In this document: piece after piece, positions 35,242 through 43,321 of the stretch
Position numbering within the stretch: position 1 is the first letter of the stretch
Layout of the letters: every line of letters starts with the position of its first letter
NCBI RefSeq assembly: GCF_003173615.1
Contig: NZ_QGNA01000003.1
Coordinates: 558,001 to 622,000 of the forward strand
Origin: Falsiroseomonas bella
Lineage (GTDB): Bacteria; Pseudomonadota; Alphaproteobacteria; Acetobacterales; Acetobacteraceae
Direction of reading: 5' to 3'
DNA length: 64,000 bases
Made by a program: the position numbers and the translations under genes
The notes under the pieces: model-generated
What the model was told of the DNA's origin: nothing
What the model saw: only the letters and a program-made list of their open reading frames with translations
The model's database searches: none

Positions 35242-35844
35242 ATGGTGGACGAACTCCGCATCTACACCCTCCGGCCCGGCGCGATGGCCCGCTACATGGA
35301 GCTGGCGGAGAAGGTCGCGGTGCCGGTCCGCGGCGACCGGTTCGGCGTGCTGCTGGGCTTCTGGGCGGGCGAGGTCGGCGCCGCCAACACGGTCTTCAAC
35401 CTGTGGCGCCACGAGGACCTGGAAACGCGCCGCAAGCTGCGGCTGGAGCTGGAGGCGCTGCCCGCCTGGCGCGAGCAGTACCTGGCGCATGTCCGACCTC
35501 TGATGCTGCGCCAGGTGGTGCGCTTCATGGACGCGGTGCTGCCGCTGCGCCCGCCGCCCGCGCCCTCACGCCTCTACGAGTTCCGCCTGATCCGCAGCGT
35601 GGCCGGCGGCGCGGGCGAGCTGGCGCGCGCCGTGGCGGCCGATGGCGAGGCGGGCACGCTCGGCGTCTGGGTCACGACGGCGGGGCCGATCAACGAGGTC
35701 GTGCAGCTTCTTGCGCACGCCGACGCGTCCGCGCGCTTCGCCCGCTCCTGGCACCAGGACAGCGTGCTGGCGCGGCACGGATCGCTGGTGGAGGAGGTCG
35801 AGAGCAGCCTGGTGCTGGCCGCGCCGCACTCCCCGCTGCGCTGA
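35242..35844 (+). CDS. NIPSNAP-family protein
   Basis: A 200-residue protein made of two ferredoxin-like NIPSNAP modules: MVDELRIYTLRPGAMARYME with FNLWRHEDLETRRKLR (1-105) and SRLYEFRLIRS with SWHQDSVLARHGSLVEEVESSLV (110-195). NIPSNAP proteins have unknown biochemical function and are common in degradation gene clusters. ATG 35242 was chosen because the family begins at VDELRIYTL; a longer in-frame ATG exists at 35182. The ribosome site is weak. It is a single gene between minus-strand operons. Confidence 0.82.
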   Translation: MVDELRIYTLRPGAMARYMELAEKVAVPVRGDRFGVLLGFWAGEVGAANTVFNLWRHEDLETRRKLRLELEALPAWREQYLAHVRPLMLRQVVRFMDAVLPLRPPPAPSRLYEFRLIRSVAGGAGELARAVAADGEAGTLGVWVTTAGPINEVVQLLAHADASARFARSWHQDSVLARHGSLVEEVESSLVLAAPHSPLR

Positions 35845-35867
35845 TCCGCCCCCGTGGCGGGAAGCGG

Positions 35868-36557
35868 CTACGCCGCCGCGCGCTGCTGCATCACCTGTCG
35901 CGCCTGCCAGGCCGTAGCGCTGATCGAGGACAGCGCGGGCTTGCCGAAACGCTTCGCCAGGCCATCCAGCACCGCATGGGTCGGCAGCTGCGAGCAGCCG
36001 ATGAACAGCGCATCCACGTCATCGCCCATGGTGCGTTCCGCGAGGTCCCGCACCTCCTCCGCCGTGATGCGACCGAGGGCATGCACATCCGCGGCGCGGA
36101 AACTGTCCAGCCGCTCCACCGCGATGCCGCCATCCTCAAGAAAGGCGGTGAGCTGCGCATTCACGGCAGCATGATAGGGCGTCACCACCGCGATCCGCTG
36201 CGCGCCCGCGGCCTGCAGCGCGAGGACCATGGACCGCGCGGTCGTCACCACCGGCAGCCCGGTCACCCGCGCGAGTTCCGCCGCCAGCTCCGCATCGCCC
36301 GCCGGGCCGGAGATGAAGCCCGCGGCCGTGCAGCCATAGGCCACCAGGTCATGCGTCGCCGGCGAGAAGCTTTGGGCCGCCAGCGCGATCGCCGTGTCGC
36401 GATAGGCCGGCATCGTCTCCTTCGTCAGCAGCCCGGCGCCGCGGGGAATGCCGACGCGCGTGATCTGCGCACCGGGCGGCAGCCAGGCCGCCAGCTCGCC
36501 TTCCATCGTGGTGTTGTTCGCCGGCACCATCAGGCCGACGCGCAATGTCTGACTCAT
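35868..36557 (-). CDS. Maleate isomerase / arylmalonate decarboxylase family protein (Asp/Glu racemase superfamily)
   Basis: A 229-residue enzyme of the Asp/Glu racemase fold. Both catalytic cysteines are present: Cys76 in YGCTAAG and Cys188 in IGCSQLP, the spacing seen in maleate cis-trans isomerase and arylmalonate decarboxylase. N-terminal VGLMVPANNTTME is the carboxylate-binding loop. Cys at both places favours isomerase or racemase chemistry over decarboxylation. It is the last gene of a three-gene unit with 4-base overlaps (ATGA) at each junction. Confidence 0.85.
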   Translation of the reverse strand: MSQTLRVGLMVPANNTTMEGELAAWLPPGAQITRVGIPRGAGLLTKETMPAYRDTAIALAAQSFSPATHDLVAYGCTAAGFISGPAGDAELAAELARVTGLPVVTTARSMVLALQAAGAQRIAVVTPYHAAVNAQLTAFLEDGGIAVERLDSFRAADVHALGRITAEEVRDLAERTMGDDVDALFIGCSQLPTHAVLDGLAKRFGKPALSSISATAWQARQVMQQRAAA

Positions 36558-37126
36558 GCGGCACCTCTCGGCAGCGGTTGCAGCGGCGGCGCGGTGCCAT
36601 CGGGCAGCGGCGGCCGCGCCGTGTTCAGCACCATCGCGAGCATCGCATAGTAGCCGCAGAGCGCCAGCAGATCGAGGATCGCGGCCCTGCCGAATCGCGC
36701 CTCCGCCGCCGCGAACAGCGCATCGGGCAGGTCGCCGCTGTCATGCGCGGCCAGCGCGACGTCATAGACCAGCCGCTCATCCTCCTGCATCGGGTCGGGG
36801 CGCCGGCCGAGGCGGATCGCCTCGATGATGTGCTCCGGCACGCCCTCGTTCCGCGCAATGCGGGAATGCGCGACCCATTCGTAGTGGCAGGTCCAGTGCC
36901 GCGCCGTGGCCAGCACCACGATCTCCACCAGGCGCTGCGGCAGGCCCGTGCCGAAGCGCAGATGCTCGCCCAGCGCCTGGACGCGATGCGCAAGCTTCGG
37001 GTTGTGCAGCAGCGCCAGGAACGGCCCGCGCACACCGCCGCGCGGCCCGCCGGCGATCTCGGCCACCAGGGCGCACTGCGCCTCGTCCATCGCCTCCGGC
37101 GGGACGGCGGGAAATCGTGCGCTCAT
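36554..37126 (-). CDS. Carboxymuconolactone decarboxylase (CMD) family protein
   Basis: A 190-residue helical protein of the CMD/AhpD fold. The signature ATARHWTCHYEWVAHSRIARNEGV (Cys, Glu and His as proton relay) is followed by a helical repeat ending in LLALCGYYAMLAMVLNTA. Only one of the two CxxC cysteines of AhpD is present, which fits the lactone-decarboxylase-like rather than peroxidase subgroup. ATG 37126 overlaps the preceding gene's stop. Its partners are a maleate-isomerase-like enzyme and a BNR-repeat protein. Confidence 0.83.
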   Translation of the reverse strand: MSARFPAVPPEAMDEAQCALVAEIAGGPRGGVRGPFLALLHNPKLAHRVQALGEHLRFGTGLPQRLVEIVVLATARHWTCHYEWVAHSRIARNEGVPEHIIEAIRLGRRPDPMQEDERLVYDVALAAHDSGDLPDALFAAAEARFGRAAILDLLALCGYYAMLAMVLNTARPPLPDGTAPPLQPLPRGAA

Positions 37127-38196
37127 GCCGCCTTCCAGCCCAACTGCACGGCCTTCAGCGTCGGCCGCGTGATCGAATGCGCCGCCTGCCGCGTGCCCTT
37201 CGGCAGCGACCGCCAGTGCAACGCGCGCAATTCGCCGAAGACATGCGGCAGGCGCGTCCAGCTCTCCCCGCCATCGGTGCTGCGGAACAGCTCGCCGAGA
37301 TTGGTGCAGACGAAGATCAGCATGGGATCGGCGGGATCCGTCGCGATGCACCACACGCTGCTCTCCAGCGCGCCCGGCAGCTTCGCATCCTCCCAGCTCC
37401 GGCCATGGTCGCGCGAGCGCAGCAGGAAGCCGTCATTGCCCGGCGGGCCGTTGCCATTGGCCAGGAACACCACGCCCGAATTATCGGCGCGCGGCTGCAC
37501 CCCGCGGGTGTAGGGCCAGGGCGAGGGCAGCTCCTGCAGGTGCCAGCTCTCGCCATCGTCCTCGCTGCGGTGCAGCCCGCGATTGGTGGTCGCGAGCAGC
37601 GCCTTGCCGCCACCCGGCAGCGCGATCACGGCCAGACCATGGACGTCGCCGGAAACGAGGCCGGAGTCCTTCCTCTCCCAGGTCCGGCCGCGATCCTTGC
37701 TGCGGTAGATGCTGCCGATCTCGACCGAGGCCCAGACCGTGCCGTCATTCACCGGATCGAACAGGATCTGCGTCACGCGCGTCGGCCCCATGTTCTGCTC
37801 GGAGAACTGCGCGAGGCCCGGTGCCTGCAACTGGTGCCAGCTCCTGCCCGCATCCGCGGAACGCCAGAAGGAGGCCGGCCGCGTGCCGGCGATCAGCACA
37901 TCCGGGTCCTTCGGATCGATCGCGACGGCCCAGACATCCTGCATCGGCGAGTCGAGCGCAGCCCAGCGCGCCGTCGCCTCGTCCCAGCGATAGAGGCCCA
38001 TGTCGGTGCCTGCGAACAGGCGCTCGGGCCGCGCCGGATGGCTGGCCAGCGACCACACGCGTGCCTCCAGATACATGCCGGAATGGCTGTTCGGATGGAC
38101 CCAGCTCTCGCCCAGATCGTCGCTGAACCAGGCCGAGTGGCCGGCAGTCCCGGCATAGACATGCACTTCGCGCGTCGCGTCGCGTGCGGCTCCCAA
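37123..38196 (-). CDS. BNR/sialidase-like beta-propeller protein
   Basis: A 357-residue propeller with multiple Asp-box (S-x-D-x-G-x-T/S-W) blades: WFSDDLGESW, WRSADAGRSW, YRSKDRGRTW, HRSEDDGESW, LRSRDHGRSW and FRSTDGGESW. Asp-box propellers include sialidases and VPS10-like binding proteins; the sialidase catalytic residues are not evident, so the frequent label exo-alpha-sialidase is doubtful. The start is uncertain. TTG 38196, five bases after AGGAGG, gives MGAARDATREVHVYAGT and is preferred over GTG 38220 and ATG 38259. No signal peptide is seen. Confidence 0.7.
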   Translation of the reverse strand: MGAARDATREVHVYAGTAGHSAWFSDDLGESWVHPNSHSGMYLEARVWSLASHPARPERLFAGTDMGLYRWDEATARWAALDSPMQDVWAVAIDPKDPDVLIAGTRPASFWRSADAGRSWHQLQAPGLAQFSEQNMGPTRVTQILFDPVNDGTVWASVEIGSIYRSKDRGRTWERKDSGLVSGDVHGLAVIALPGGGKALLATTNRGLHRSEDDGESWHLQELPSPWPYTRGVQPRADNSGVVFLANGNGPPGNDGFLLRSRDHGRSWEDAKLPGALESSVWCIATDPADPMLIFVCTNLGELFRSTDGGESWTRLPHVFGELRALHWRSLPKGTRQAAHSITRPTLKAVQLGWKAA

Positions 38197-38312
38197 CGTT
38201 CCCTCCTGCCCGGTCGTCACGGCTCGCCCTTGACCGGCCGCACAAACTAATCCCAGCATGCGACAAATCTCAACAGCCCGGCGACGATCCGGCATAAGCG
38301 GGAGGAAGCGAG

Positions 38313-39290
38313 ATGGAAATGCGCGCGACGCGACGGGGCCTGCTGCTGTCGGCCTGCGCCCTGCCCTTCCTCGGCCGCGGCGCCGCCGCGCAAGCCTGGG
38401 CGCCGAACCGGCCCGTGCGCATCGTGATCGGCTTCCCGCCCGGTGGCGGCATCGACATCCTGGCGCGCCTGATGGCGCCGAAGATGTCGGAGAAGCTCGG
38501 CCAGCCCGTCGTGGTGGAGAACCGCCCCGGCGCAAACGGCCTGCTCTCCACCGAGACCGTGACGCGCGGCGAGGCGGACGGCCACGCGATCCTGTTCGGC
38601 ACGACGGGCGTGCTGGCGGTCAACCAGGCGCTGTATCCCGACAAGGTGGACCTGCTGCGCGACCTCGCGCCGCTGTCGCATGTCGCCTCGCTGGATTTCG
38701 TGCTGGTGGTGAACCCGGCCGTGCCGGCGCAGACCCTGCCGGAGTTCATCGCGCTGGCGAAGGCAAAGCCCGGCGAGCTGAATTTCGGCTCCTCCGGCAA
38801 CGGCGGCCTGCCGCATCTTTCGGGCGAGCTGCTCAACGCGCAGGCAGCCATCCGCACGGTGCACGTGCCGTATCGCGGCAGCGCGCCGGCCTATGCCGAC
38901 CTCATCGGCGGGCGCGTGCAGTTCATGTTCGACGCCTTCGCCATCGGCCAGCCGCATATCGAGGCCGGGCGCGTGCGCGCTCTCGCCACCACGGGACCGA
39001 AGCGCATGGCGGCGCTGCCCGACGTGCCGACGCTGAAGGAGACGCTGCCGGAATTCGAGGTGCAGAACTGGTACGGCATGTCCGTCCGCGCCGGCACGCC
39101 GGAGGCCGCCATCGCCCGGCTGCAGCAGGAAGTCGCCGCGTCGTTGCGCGACCGGGAGGTGGCGGAGCGCTCGGCCACGCTCGGGCTCGACCTCGTCGGC
39201 AGCACCGCCGCGCAGTTCGCCGCCTTCCAGCGCGCCGAGATAGCGAAATGGGGCGGTGTGATCCGCGCCGCCGGGATCAAGGCCGAGTAG
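38313..39290 (+). CDS. Bug/TctC-family receptor, copy 5
   Basis: A 325-residue periplasmic receptor. Signal peptide MEMRATRRGLLLSACALPFLGRGAAA (twin Arg), then WAPNRPVRIVIGFPPGGGIDILAR, VVVENRPGANGLLSTE, LNFGSSGNGGLPHLSGELL and TVHVPYRGSAPAYADLIGGRV, all canonical. GGGAGGAAG is 6-14 bases before the ATG. It stands alone between the divergent propeller gene and the TRAP operon, with a hairpin downstream, so it is an orphan receptor. Confidence 0.92.
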   Translation: MEMRATRRGLLLSACALPFLGRGAAAQAWAPNRPVRIVIGFPPGGGIDILARLMAPKMSEKLGQPVVVENRPGANGLLSTETVTRGEADGHAILFGTTGVLAVNQALYPDKVDLLRDLAPLSHVASLDFVLVVNPAVPAQTLPEFIALAKAKPGELNFGSSGNGGLPHLSGELLNAQAAIRTVHVPYRGSAPAYADLIGGRVQFMFDAFAIGQPHIEAGRVRALATTGPKRMAALPDVPTLKETLPEFEVQNWYGMSVRAGTPEAAIARLQQEVAASLRDREVAERSATLGLDLVGSTAAQFAAFQRAEIAKWGGVIRAAGIKAE

Positions 39291-39330
39291 GCTCCCAGGC
39301 CCGGCTTCCCTGCCGGCCCGCCCTGCGGCA

Positions 39331-39351
39331 CTCTCCCGAGCCTTGGGAGAG
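39331..39351 (+). terminator. Hairpin after Bug receptor copy 5
   Basis: CTCTCCC GAGCCTT GGGAGAG, perfect 7-base stem, 40 bases after the receptor stop and 68 before the TRAP receptor start. There is no U-tract. Confidence 0.45.
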
Positions 39352-39418
39352 CGAGTCCACGGCATCGGCCTTGCTTATGTTGGCCATGCCGAGAGACGGA
39401 CGGGAGAGGGATCGAAGC

Positions 39419-40492
39419 ATGACCAGGATCGGGACGATGTGCCGCGCATTGCTGGGCGCGGCGCTTGGCATGGCGATGCTTGCCGGGCCGGCCCAGGCGC
39501 AGGGCCAAGTGAACATTCAGGCAGTGACGCAGCCCTCGCCGGGCATTCCACAGTGGACCCGTGTGGACATCCCGATGCTGCGCGAGGGCCTGCCGCAGCG
39601 GAGCAACGGGCGCATCCGCGTCACCCTCGCCTCCTGGCCGGAGCGGAACCTGAACGGGCCCGAGATCGTGCGCCTTGTGCGCTCGGGCCAGGTGGATATC
39701 GGCGCGGTGCCGCTGAACACCGTGGCGGGCGACGTGCCGCTGCTGGACATGCCGGACCTCGCGGGCCTGAACCCGGATATCGGCCAGGCGCGCCGCGTCG
39801 CGGAAGCGCTGACGCCCGAGCTGAACCGTGGGCTCGAGCGCATCGGCGTGCGCATCATCGCCACCGCGCCCTACCCGGCGCAGGTGCTGTTCTGCCGCGA
39901 CAAGGTGAACAGCCTGGCCGATCTGCGCGGCAAGCGCATCCGCACCGGTGGCGGCTCGATCAACGACTTCGTCACCGCAGTCGGCGGCCAGGCCGTCGGG
40001 ATCGGATTCCCCGAGGTCTACGGCGCTCTGGAGCGCGGCGTGGTGGATTGCGCCATCACGGGCACCGGCAGCGGCAACGGCGCGCGCTGGTACGAGGTGA
40101 CCACCCATATGTATGCCCTGCCCGTCGCCTGGTCGACCTTCGGCTACTTCGTGAACCTGAACTGGTGGAACCGCCTGGACGCGCCCACGCGCGACCTGAT
40201 CACCACGACCTTCGCCGAACTGCAGGACGCGCAGTGGAAGCTCGGCGAGGAAGCGACCGAGGACGGCATCGCCTGCAACATCGGACAGCGCCAGGGCTGC
40301 TCCATCGGCCGGCTGGTGGAGAACCGCCCGATGACGGTCACCCGCGCGACGCCGGAGGACCTGCAGACGCTGCGCGGCATCCTGACCAACAACGTGCTGC
40401 CCGCCTTCGTGCGCCGCTGCGGCGCCGCCTGCGGCGAGACCTACAACCGCGTCGTCGCCCCGATCTCCGGCGTGCGGTACGAGGCGCGGTGA
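39419..40492 (+). CDS. TRAP transporter solute receptor (DctP family), system 1
   Basis: A 357-residue periplasmic receptor for a TRAP importer. Signal peptide MTRIGTMCRALLGAALGMAMLAGPAQA; mature protein from about residue 25. Family features: PEIVRLVRSGQVDIGAVPL, the RGKRIRTGGGS ligand-contact stretch (Arg that grips the carboxylate), and GVVDCAITGTGSGNGARWYEV. Four Cys in the C-terminal part (CNIGQRQGC, RRCGAACG) suggest disulfides, which is unusual for DctP. Start ATG 39419 follows GGGAGAGGGA. It heads a dctP-dctQ-dctM operon. Confidence 0.87.
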   Translation: MTRIGTMCRALLGAALGMAMLAGPAQAQGQVNIQAVTQPSPGIPQWTRVDIPMLREGLPQRSNGRIRVTLASWPERNLNGPEIVRLVRSGQVDIGAVPLNTVAGDVPLLDMPDLAGLNPDIGQARRVAEALTPELNRGLERIGVRIIATAPYPAQVLFCRDKVNSLADLRGKRIRTGGGSINDFVTAVGGQAVGIGFPEVYGALERGVVDCAITGTGSGNGARWYEVTTHMYALPVAWSTFGYFVNLNWWNRLDAPTRDLITTTFAELQDAQWKLGEEATEDGIACNIGQRQGCSIGRLVENRPMTVTRATPEDLQTLRGILTNNVLPAFVRRCGAACGETYNRVVAPISGVRYEAR

Positions 40493-40504
40493 CGCGCGCG
40501 CCCA

Positions 40505-40530
40505 GGGCCCTCCCGCGTCGGGGAGGGCCC
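40505..40530 (+). promoter_or_regulatory. Intra-operon hairpin between TRAP receptor and membrane genes
   Basis: GGGCCCTCCC GCGTCG GGGAGGGCCC, perfect 10-base stem, 12 bases after the receptor stop and 5 before the dctQ start codon, where the ribosome binding site should be. Similar hairpins elsewhere allow far more receptor than membrane protein to be made. Confidence 0.55.
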
Positions 40531-40535
40531 GTCGG

Positions 40536-41135
40536 ATGCTGAAGGCGGCCACGGCGCTCCGCCGCGGCATCACCCTCGTCGCCACCGTGATGGGCGTGGT
40601 CGCGGGCTGGGGCTTCGTGCTCTGCGCCTTCTTCATCGCCTTCGAGGTCCTGGCGCGCGCCTTCCTGGGTTTCAGCACCGGCTCGACGGTGGAAATCTCC
40701 GGCTACATGCTCGCCTTCGGCCTCTCCTGGGGGCTGGCGCATGGCCTGGCCCAGCGGGGCCACGTCCGGATCGACGTGCTGATCAACCACCTGCCGCGCC
40801 CGGTCAGGGTCTGGCTGCACCTGCTCTCGCTCGCGCTGCTGGGATTCCTGATGGCGTTCCTGGCGAAGGGTGCCTGGGACCTGGTGGATGAGAGCCTGCT
40901 GTTCAACGCCACCGACATCAGCGCCCTGCGCACACCACTCGCCGTCCCGCAGGGGCTTTGGGCCGCAGGGCTGATCGTGTTCCTGCTGCTGATCGTGGCA
41001 ATGCTGCTGGAAAACCTGCTGCTCGCCCTGGCCGGCGACGCGCGCCAGGTGGAGCGCAACCTCTCCTCCCGCAGCTACACCGAGGAGGCGGAGGAAGCGC
41101 TCGTCGCGATCAAGACGCCGGGCGCGTCGCAGTGA
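40536..41135 (+). CDS. TRAP transporter small membrane subunit (DctQ), system 1
   Basis: A 199-residue protein with four membrane helices (about residues 12-38, 50-72, 92-112 and 138-162) and the family motif RGHVRIDVLINHLP in the cytoplasmic loop. It couples DctP to DctM. The C-terminus carries a charged tail (about 165-199) longer than typical. The upstream hairpin covers its ribosome site. Its stop overlaps the dctM GTG start as GTGA. Confidence 0.88.
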   Translation: MLKAATALRRGITLVATVMGVVAGWGFVLCAFFIAFEVLARAFLGFSTGSTVEISGYMLAFGLSWGLAHGLAQRGHVRIDVLINHLPRPVRVWLHLLSLALLGFLMAFLAKGAWDLVDESLLFNATDISALRTPLAVPQGLWAAGLIVFLLLIVAMLLENLLLALAGDARQVERNLSSRSYTEEAEEALVAIKTPGASQ

Positions 41136-42505
41136 TCGCCGTCGTCTTCATCCTCCTGCTGCTCGGCGTCTTCATCGGCCTGTCCTTCTTCGGCATGGCA
41201 GATGCCGGGTCGCTGCCGATCGGGCCGATCCTCGTCGTGCTCGGCATCTTCTGCGCCTTCTTCGCGGCTGGCATCTATATCGGCGCCGCGCTCGGTGTGC
41301 TCGGCATCCTGATGGGCTTCGCCTTTTCCGACCGCCCGTTCTGGAGCTTCCTCGGCCAGACCATCTGGGGCCCCTCCTCCTCCTTCGTGCTCGTCTCGGT
41401 GCCGCTGTTCCTGCTGATGGGCGAGATCCTGCTGCGCGCCGGCCTCTCCGAACGCCTCTATCGCGCGCTGAATGTCTGGCTGGACCGCATGCCGGGAGGG
41501 CTGCTGCACACGAACATCGTGGCCTCCGGCGTGTTCTCGGCGATCTCCGGCTCCTCGGTGGCGACGGCGGCGGCCATGGGCTCGGTCGCGATGCCCTTCT
41601 TCCAGGGCAAGGGTTACGACCCGCGCATGGTCATGGGCTCGCTTGCGGCGGGCGGCGCGCTCGGCAACCTGATCCCGCCCGGGATCACCTTCATCATCTA
41701 CGCGCTGATCACGGAAACCAGCGTCGGCGCATTGTATCTCGCCGCGCTCGGCCCGGCGCTGATGGTTGTGGCGTTCTTCATCGTCGTCATCCTGCTGAAA
41801 CGGGCCGCGGCACCGCCACCCGGCCCGCCGATCCCGCTGCGGGAGAAGCTGCGCGCGCTGGTCGGGCTGATCCCGACGCTGCTGCTGATCTTCGTCGTGC
41901 TGGGAACGATCTATGCCGGCCTGGCGACGCCCACCGAGTCCGCCGCGCTCGGCGTCGTCGCCGCGATCGCGATAGCGGTCGCCGAGGGCCGCTTCTCCTT
42001 CCGCATGCTGCACAACAGCGCGGAGGCGACGGCACGCAACACGGCGATGATCGGCCTGATCCTGATGGGCGCCTATGTGCTGAACTACGTCATCGGCCTG
42101 CTCGGCGTGCCGCAGATGATGGCGCAGGCGGTCGGTGCGCTGCCTTTGCCGGCCTGGGTCGTCATGGCGCTGATCATCGGCTTCTACCTGGCGATGGGCA
42201 CCTTCATGGAGGGGTTCTCCATGATCATCACCACCGTCCCGGTGATCTTCCCGGTCGTCATGGCGCTCGGCTACGACCCCATCTGGTTCGGCGTGGTGGT
42301 GACGATGCTGGTGGAGATCGCGCTGATCAGCCCGCCGGACGGCACCGTGCTCTATGTGCTGCAGGGGCTGCGCCGCGACGGCGGGCCGATCAGCCACGTC
42401 TTCTCCGGCGTGCTGCCCTTCGTGCTGGTCTACATCCTCGCGATCGCGGTGCTGATGGTCTTTCCGGGAATAGCGTTGTGGCTGCCCTCCGTCGCGGGGC
42501 CGTGA
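41132..42505 (+). CDS. TRAP transporter large membrane subunit (DctM), system 1
   Basis: A 457-residue permease with about 12-13 helices. Motifs: VPLFLLMGEILLRAGLSERLY, GVFSAISGSSVATAAAMGSVAMP, GNLIPPGITFIIYALITE, GLATPTESAALGVV and the C-terminal DGTVLYVLQG. It uses an ion gradient to import the carboxylate delivered by DctP. The start is GTG 41132 within the dctQ stop; earlier in-frame codons lie in dctQ. A GntR-type palindrome follows 9 bases after the stop. Confidence 0.92.
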   Translation: MIAVVFILLLLGVFIGLSFFGMADAGSLPIGPILVVLGIFCAFFAAGIYIGAALGVLGILMGFAFSDRPFWSFLGQTIWGPSSSFVLVSVPLFLLMGEILLRAGLSERLYRALNVWLDRMPGGLLHTNIVASGVFSAISGSSVATAAAMGSVAMPFFQGKGYDPRMVMGSLAAGGALGNLIPPGITFIIYALITETSVGALYLAALGPALMVVAFFIVVILLKRAAAPPPGPPIPLREKLRALVGLIPTLLLIFVVLGTIYAGLATPTESAALGVVAAIAIAVAEGRFSFRMLHNSAEATARNTAMIGLILMGAYVLNYVIGLLGVPQMMAQAVGALPLPAWVVMALIIGFYLAMGTFMEGFSMIITTVPVIFPVVMALGYDPIWFGVVVTMLVEIALISPPDGTVLYVLQGLRRDGGPISHVFSGVLPFVLVYILAIAVLMVFPGIALWLPSVAGP

Positions 42506-42513
42506 CGGGCGAG

Positions 42514-42525
42514 TTGTCCGGACAA
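42514..42525. promoter_or_regulatory. Operator palindrome A, TTGTCCGGACAA
   Basis: Perfect 12-base palindrome centred at 42519/42520, 47 bases before the maleate-isomerase-like gene. Its TTGTCC could itself be the -35 of a promoter whose -10 would be near CTAGCC (42536). One of five such sites. Confidence 0.7.
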
Positions 42526-42566
42526 AAGCGGCGCGCTAGCCTGCGGGCGACGGGAAGGATCGCCCC

Positions 42567-43316
42567 ATGACGGACAGCCTCGGCTGGCGCCGCAAGTTCG
42601 GCGTCATCGCGCCCTCCACCAACACCTCCGTGCAGCCGGAATTCGACGCCATGCGGCCCCCCGGCGTCACGAACCATTTCGGCCGCATCAGCATCCCCAA
42701 CATGAAGCTCGCCAACGACCCGGATTTCAGCGCGCTGATGGACGCGATCCGCGGCACCATCATGGATTGCGTGGATTCCGTGATGTCCTGCGAGCCCGAC
42801 TACCTGGTCATGGGCATGTCCGCCGAGACCTTCTGGGACGGGCTCGAAGGCTCGGTCGAGCTCGAGAAGCGCATCGAGGCGCGGGCCGGCGTGAAGGTGG
42901 CGATGGGCTCCGACGCCTGCCGCGCCGCGCTGCGCACGCTCGGGCCGGACATCACCCGCATCGCGGTGATCACCCCCTACCAACCCGTGGGTGACAGGCA
43001 GGTGGTGCGGTTCTTCAACGACTGCGGCTACGAGGTGGCGGCACTGAAGGGGCTGAAATGCGAGAGCCCGGTCGCCATCGCCCATGTCTCCGAACGCACG
43101 CTGCGCGACGCCATCCTGGAGCTGAACGATTCCTCGGTGCAGGCGATCGTGCAGGTCGGCACCAACCTGGCCATGGCGCGCCTTGCCGCCATCGCCGAGT
43201 TCTGGCTCGACAAGCCGGTGATCGCCATCAACACGGCCACCTATTGGTGGGCGCTGCGGCAGAACGGCATCCAGGACAAGGTCCAGGGCTTCGGAGCCCT
43301 GCTCGAGAAGCACTGA
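42567..43316 (+). CDS. Maleate isomerase / AMDase family protein lacking both catalytic cysteines
   Basis: A 249-residue member of the same superfamily as the gene at 35.9 kb: N-terminal FGVIAPSTNTSVQPEF, ITRIAVITPYQPVGDRQVVRFF, and NTATYWWALRQNGI are typical. The two active-site positions differ: where the family has G-C-T/S the sequence is G83-M84-S85, and the second Cys site reads V197-G198-T199-N200. Racemase or isomerase chemistry needing two cysteines is therefore unlikely; hydrolytic or binding roles are possible. It is followed 5 bases later by the GntR gene and preceded by operator A, so it is autoregulated with the regulator. Confidence 0.82.
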   Translation: MTDSLGWRRKFGVIAPSTNTSVQPEFDAMRPPGVTNHFGRISIPNMKLANDPDFSALMDAIRGTIMDCVDSVMSCEPDYLVMGMSAETFWDGLEGSVELEKRIEARAGVKVAMGSDACRAALRTLGPDITRIAVITPYQPVGDRQVVRFFNDCGYEVAALKGLKCESPVAIAHVSERTLRDAILELNDSSVQAIVQVGTNLAMARLAAIAEFWLDKPVIAINTATYWWALRQNGIQDKVQGFGALLEKH

Positions 43317-43321
43317 GACGC

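Noticed and set aside
37123-38196. Calling the BNR-repeat protein a true sialidase
   Set aside because: Asp-boxes are present, but the Arg triad and Tyr/Glu nucleophile region of sialidases could not be found and there is no signal peptide.
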